Of a DNA stretch of 6,568 bases, positions 4,974-6,568 are shown piece after piece (within the stretch, counting starts at the first letter, position 1; each line of letters opens with the position of its first letter). The stretch lies in assembly GCA_013817465.1 (NCBI GenBank), contig JACDCP010000185.1:1-6568 (forward strand). The letters run 5' to 3'. The DNA comes from Gammaproteobacteria bacterium (lineage in GTDB: Bacteria; Pseudomonadota; Gammaproteobacteria; Steroidobacterales; JACDCP01). The translations under genes and the position numbers were made by a program. The notes beneath the pieces are model-generated. The model worked only from the letters and a program-made list of their open reading frames with translations, did not search any database and was not told the origin of the DNA.

Positions 4974-5530
4974 GCCGTGCGTCCGCGTGACGCGCGCATC
5001 GCGCGACGGCTCCACGTCCAGACATAATCAATGCCGCTGACGACGGTGGTGACGAAAATGCCCGCGCCGAGCACGATGACGAGGCTCTCCGCAGGCCATC
5101 CGTACGCTGCTCTGGAGACGACGGCGAGAATGAACAGGAGTTGCAGGACGGTGTTGAGCTTGCTCACGGGAGTGGGCTCACCCCGCACCGGACCGACGAA
5201 ATACTGATAGGCGAGCGCGCCGGAAACGATGATCAGGTCACGGCCGATCACGCAGCTCGTGAGCCAGGCCGGCACGAGACCGAGCAGCGTCACCGCCAGA
5301 AACACACAGACCAGCAGCAGCTTGTCGGCAAGCGGATCGAGCAGCCCGCCGAGCTCGGAGTGCCAGCCGAATCGCTTGGCGAGAAATCCGTCGAGGCCGT
5401 CGGAGAACCCGGCGCACAGGAAGAGCAGCAGGGTCAGCTCATACGCGCCTGCCGCCAGCGCCCAGAGGATCGGAACGACGAGCAGCATGCGCAGCACGCA
5501 GATGGCGTTCGGCAGGGTCGAGAGCTTCAC
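4970..5530 (-). CDS. CDP-alcohol phosphatidyltransferase, PgsA-like
   Basis: An integral membrane enzyme transferring a phosphatidyl group from CDP-diacylglycerol to an alcohol, as in phosphatidylglycerophosphate or cardiolipin synthesis. The 186 residues contain the family signature D-x2-D-G-x2-A-[KR]-x8-G-x3-D-x3-D: Asp44, Asp47-Gly48, Ala51, Gly61, Asp65 and Asp69 are all present (SDGLDGFLAKRFG and LLDPLADK). The N-terminal PNAICVLRM with Arg14 and the later PVSKLNT (121-127) are also typical. Several hydrophobic helices follow. Length is close to E. coli PgsA (182). The start is GTG at 5530, overlapping the DUF2066 stop as GTGA. A much longer in-frame extension to 5881 is a shadow of the DUF2066 gene. 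The acceptor alcohol (glycerol-3-phosphate or another) cannot be fixed from the sequence, so no symbol is given. Confidence 0.88.
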   Translation of the reverse strand: MKLSTLPNAICVLRMLLVVPILWALAAGAYELTLLLFLCAGFSDGLDGFLAKRFGWHSELGGLLDPLADKLLLVCVFLAVTLLGLVPAWLTSCVIGRDLIIVSGALAYQYFVGPVRGEPTPVSKLNTVLQLLFILAVVSRAAYGWPAESLVIVLGAGIFVTTVVSGIDYVWTWSRRAMRASRGRTA

Positions 5531-6096
5531 GGCCGGAAACGGTAGCTCAGATCGGCGCCTGATCCTCTGTTGCCATCCGAATCGGTGGTGTTGACGGGCT
5601 CGAGGATATGCCCGAGGCTGATGGCGCGGTCGAGCGTGGCCTGCTCGCCGCGCAGGGCGACGCGAAAGACAATCCTGTCGTCGGCGACTTCCTCGACCCC
5701 AACCGACTGGACCAGCGTCAGGCTTTCGAGGAACTGCGAGACGGTCCCGTAGGCGCGCAAACCATCGATGCCGGATACATCGACGCGCAACGCACGGAGC
5801 GTGCGATCTCCGGCCGGCGCGAAAATTTCCGCGAACCGGTCGGCCGTGTGCTGGATGCCGTCCTCGAGGGTGCTGCGCCATTCCTCCCGCTGATCACGGA
5901 AGTGTAGAATCCAGCGCACCAGCAGGCGGCCGTCGACGCTGCGTCCCGCGCGGCCGACGAGCACGGCGTCCGCGCCATAACGCTCCGACGCAGCGAGGAT
6001 CGCCTCGTCGAATCCGCCCCAGACATCGGAGAATGAAACACGCGCAAGATCCTCGCTGTCGAGCAGTGGCAGGACGAGCTGCACCGGCGCTTCCAT
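5527..6096 (-). CDS. DUF2066 protein, N-terminal half missing
   Basis: This is the C-terminal part of a DUF2066 protein, an uncharacterised family usually encoded near hda or purM in gammaproteobacteria. Recognisable segments are VQLVLPLLDSEDL, SFSDVWGGFDEAIL, ASERYGADAVLVGRA and LLVRWILHF. Family members are about 350 residues with a signal peptide (from memory); here only about 189 residues can be read, and the reading frame upstream of 6096 is simply the complement of a helicase gene, open to a stop at 6225-6223 with no family-like sequence. The ATG at 6096 is the first available codon, not a likely natural start. The gene is therefore truncated by the junction near 6055-6096. It is translationally coupled to the phosphatidyltransferase (GTGA overlap), so loss of its promoter could affect that gene and hda. 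Confidence 0.75.
   Translation of the reverse strand: MEAPVQLVLPLLDSEDLARVSFSDVWGGFDEAILAASERYGADAVLVGRAGRSVDGRLLVRWILHFRDQREEWRSTLEDGIQHTADRFAEIFAPAGDRTLRALRVDVSGIDGLRAYGTVSQFLESLTLVQSVGVEEVADDRIVFRVALRGEQATLDRAISLGHILEPVNTTDSDGNRGSGADLSYRFRP
6055..6096. other. Junction between DUF2066 and helicase sequence
   Basis: Family-like DUF2066 sequence (minus strand, VQLVLPLLD at 6084-6058) and family-like helicase sequence (plus strand, VEQWQDELH at 6058-6084) occupy the same bases in exactly complementary codon register. Each gene is truncated here on its N-terminal side. The breakpoint must lie in or beside this stretch, which may be a short region of chance similarity between the two parents. 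It is either a genomic rearrangement or an assembly chimera; the sequence alone cannot tell. Confidence 0.6.
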
Positions 6097-6568
6097 CTGC
6101 CGTTCGAGATACTCACCAACGACAAGCTCGAAGCGGCGCGCACTGGCAACTGGTTCATTGAGAATGATCTCGCCATCGCGCGTCTCGACAAGCTGTCGCG
6201 CAACGAGGACGTGCAGCAGAAGCTAAGCGCCCCAGACTGCCGCTATGACCTCATCGTCTGCGACGAAGCTCACAAGCTCTCCGCCACATTCTTCGGTGGC
6301 GAGGTGAAATACACAAAGCGCTACCGGCTCGGTCAGCTTCTCTCAGGCATAACGCGCCACTTCCTGCTGATGACCGCGACGCCGCATAACGGCAAAGAGG
6401 AAGACTTTCAGCTTTTCCTAGCGCTGCTCGACGGTGACCGTTTCGAAGGCAAGTTCCGTGATGGAGTGCATCAAGTCGAGGTTTCCGATCTGATGCGTCG
6501 TATGGTGAAGGAGAACCTGCTCAAGTTCGACGGTCGGCCGCTGTTCCCCGAGCGCATCGCCTACACAG
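6055..6568 (+). CDS. SNF2/DEAH helicase, internal fragment (DrmD-like?)
   Basis: An open frame without start or stop in the window. It reads VEQWQDELHRRFHLPFEILT, then NDLAIARLDKLSRNEDVQ, YDLIVCDEAHKLSA with the DEAH box (motif II, 6262-6273), FLLMTATPHNGKEEDFQLFL with TAT (motif III, 6373-6381), and ends in FDGRPLFPERIAYT. This is the second half of the first RecA-like domain of the large RapA/SNF2-type ATPases found in bacterial defence loci, including DrmD of DISARM; assignment to DrmD is tentative. The Walker A part should lie upstream but is absent: the frame meets TGA at 6034, and before about 6055 the DNA belongs to the antisense DUF2066 gene. The fragment has no visible start, ribosome site or promoter. 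Its codon choice is less GC-biased (cta, ttt, gaa, aaa, cat) than the neighbouring genes. Confidence 0.72.

Noticed and set aside
5141..5545. 134-codon plus-strand frame antisense to the phosphatidyltransferase gene
   Set aside because: Gln/Glu/Arg-rich translation typical of the complement of a membrane-protein gene; the minus strand has the full CDP-alcohol transferase motif.
5530..5881. N-terminal extension of the phosphatidyltransferase to an upstream ATG
   Set aside because: The added 117 residues are Arg/His-rich shadow sequence of the DUF2066 gene. GTG 5530 gives the family length and a GTGA overlap.
1..6568. tRNA, rRNA or CRISPR arrays
   Set aside because: No cloverleaf-like sequence, ribosomal RNA stretch or regularly spaced direct repeat was seen. 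The repeats present are inverted and unevenly spaced.

Overview
The window reads as a high-GC gammaproteobacterial chromosome segment. This is inferred from protein resemblance (an E. coli-type ProRS, WrbA, Hda, DUF2066 and DUF2069) and from gene order (proS next to a lytic transglycosylase; a DUF2066 / CDP-alcohol phosphatidyltransferase / hda run beside wrbA-DUF2069). No 16S or other taxonomic marker is present, so the lineage stays open. Both ends cut through genes, so it may be a short contig or an excerpt.

Layout. 1-233 (-): N-terminal piece of ilvC (branched-chain amino acid synthesis). 234-567: divergent regulatory region holding mutually exclusive GC-rich hairpins against the ilvC start, a possible 21-codon leader ORF, an inverted pair of REP-like repeats, and an AT-rich tract before proS. 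568-2677 (+): tightly overlapping operon proS, SLT-type lytic transglycosylase, acylphosphatase. 2690-2859: a 170-bp MITE-like element made of hairpins with 19-bp inverted ends, filling the gap between two convergent genes. 2862-3200 (-): DUF4398 lipoprotein. 3301-4250 (+): wrbA and a DUF2069 membrane protein. 4227-6096 (-): hda, a PgsA-like CDP-alcohol phosphatidyltransferase and a truncated DUF2066 protein, coupled through 4-nt stop/start overlaps. 6055-6568 (+): middle part of a large SNF2/DEAH helicase of a type found in defence islands.

The strongest observations are: (1) the prolyl-tRNA synthetase is only 425 residues because the INS editing domain is cleanly missing, implying dependence on a separate editing factor; (2) an abrupt junction near 6055-6096, where a DUF2066 gene lacking its N-terminal half meets a helicase fragment lacking its own N-terminus, marking a rearrangement or an assembly chimera; (3) the MITE-like hairpin element at 2690-2859; (4) a possible RNA switch at the ilvC start. 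The genes are otherwise housekeeping: amino acid synthesis, tRNA charging, cell-wall turnover, replication control and phospholipid synthesis. I see no complete new system; the helicase fragment is the only hint of a defence locus and it is cut off by the window end.
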